A stretch of 64,000 nt of DNA. Origin: Bacteroidales bacterium. GTDB taxonomy: Bacteria > Bacteroidota > Bacteroidia > Bacteroidales > P3. The notes beneath the pieces were generated by a model, which had not been told where the DNA came from, searched no databases, and saw only the letters and a program-made list of their open reading frames with translations. A program made the translations under genes and the position numbers. The DNA is taken from contig JAGBJI010000002.1 in NCBI GenBank assembly GCA_017934545.1, positions 1 to 64,000 of the forward strand, in the 5' to 3' direction. Position 1 is the stretch's first letter. Each line of letters begins with the position of its first letter. Of the stretch, positions 63,586-64,000 are shown piece by piece.

Positions 63586-63790
63586 TGTTTTTTTTATCGG
63601 TTTTTTAATGATACACTTCTGATACACATCTGTTTTTCACAAACAATTATTTATCAATATTTTACAAAGGTGATACACATTGATACACATTTTTTATATA
63701 AACTTTTTTTGATGAAAAATCTTTTATAGAAAATAAGTGTATCAATGTGTATCATGTGTATCATATTCTAATTATCAACGATTTACAAAA
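63582..63790 (-). repeat. Family C repeat, copy 2 (inverted relative to copy 1)
   Basis: TGATACAC at 63609, 63620, 63671 and 63681, complements GTGTATCA at 63737, 63747 and 63756, with spacers matching copy 1 read backwards (for example TTATCGGTTTTTTAATGATA and ATTGATACACATTTTTTATA). It is part of the 572-bp end stretch, which has no gene. Confidence 0.7.
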
Positions 63791-63870
63791 ACAGGATGAT
63801 AAACACATTTTTCGGACGAAGTTTCGGTAAAGATTTTTTGAGATGATGGAAAAATTAAATAAAAATATGG

Positions 63871-63878
63871 TAACTTTG
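63871..63878 (+). promoter_or_regulatory. Possible -7 box for a gene beyond the window
   Basis: TAACTTTG near the right edge; no clear upstream TTG at the right spacing and no start seen before base 64000. Confidence 0.35.
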
Positions 63879-64000
63879 GCACGAAACCTACTATTAATAC
63901 GGATAATTGCGGTTTTCGTATGATTTTATGCTACTATCATATATAATATTCATAAAAAAAACAGAATAAACCTGAAGACGAAAGATTGAAAAAAAAGCAG

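Overview
The window reads as chromosomal DNA of a low-GC member of the Bacteroidota, most likely order Bacteroidales. The evidence is Bacteroidetes-type promoters (TAnnTTTG at -7) in front of many genes, three recognisable type IX secretion (T9SS) C-terminal sorting domains (two intact genes and one orphan) plus the tail of a fourth at the left edge, a TonB-family energy transducer, an UpxY/NusG-like antiterminator, a Bacteroidetes-type 1100-residue SecA with a zinc-binding tail, and a COX24-domain 29-residue ORF beside HU. No rRNA, tRNA, CRISPR array, transposase or integrase was seen. Everything here is read by eye; no similarity search was run.

Layout. 0-7.4 kb: tail of a T9SS cargo, RNase E/G, a COX24-type small protein, HU, a lipoprotein, then mreC-mreD followed by a GT4 glycosyltransferase and wecB. 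7.4-15.1 kb: a surface-glycan cluster: rfbA, rfbB, an acyltransferase broken at a run of eight G, a crotonase, and a four-gene set resembling PglD-PglE-PglF-PglC of the bacillosamine route. 15.1-19.7 kb: an UpxY-type regulator, a 59-codon stump of a nucleotide-sugar dehydrogenase, a polysaccharide deacetylase, and gmd-fcl for GDP-L-fucose. 19.7-40.1 kb: mostly housekeeping and envelope genes (VanX-type dipeptidase, M13 peptidase, ugd, tcdA, a uridine-kinase-like fusion, TonB, ABC-F, OmpA-like, a T9SS-secreted PPAD-like deiminase, GH3 glucosidase, carbamate kinase, LolC/E-type permease).

40.1-45.2 kb is an accessory island and the most unusual part. It holds an Abi_2/AbiF HEPN protein with a promoter and a hairpin-containing leader that may be its RNA partner. 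Upstream in the same direction is a three-gene cassette: a TerB-like protein, a coiled-coil membrane protein, and a lipoprotein with a von Willebrand A-like fold. The cassette is preceded by a nested, well-paired RNA leader and bracketed by two direct copies of an intergenic repeat. 45.3-64 kb: secA, an O-antigen ligase/polymerase and Wzz-like pair, NUDIX, pyrE, an SRPBCC protein, a PorE-like periplasmic protein, alpha-L-fucosidase, an RsiV-like lipoprotein, a large fibronectin-III T9SS cargo, parE and a calcium-motif exported protein.

Three families of intergenic repeats run through the window. Family A is AAAAAA-N5-TTTTTT units phased at about 22 bp behind a conserved head (four copies). 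Family B is AACCGTCC half-sites, also spaced 22 bp, ending in an inverted copy (four copies). Family C is about 190 bp rich in TGATACAC, present as two inverted copies 23.4 kb apart. I could not assign any of these to a named family.
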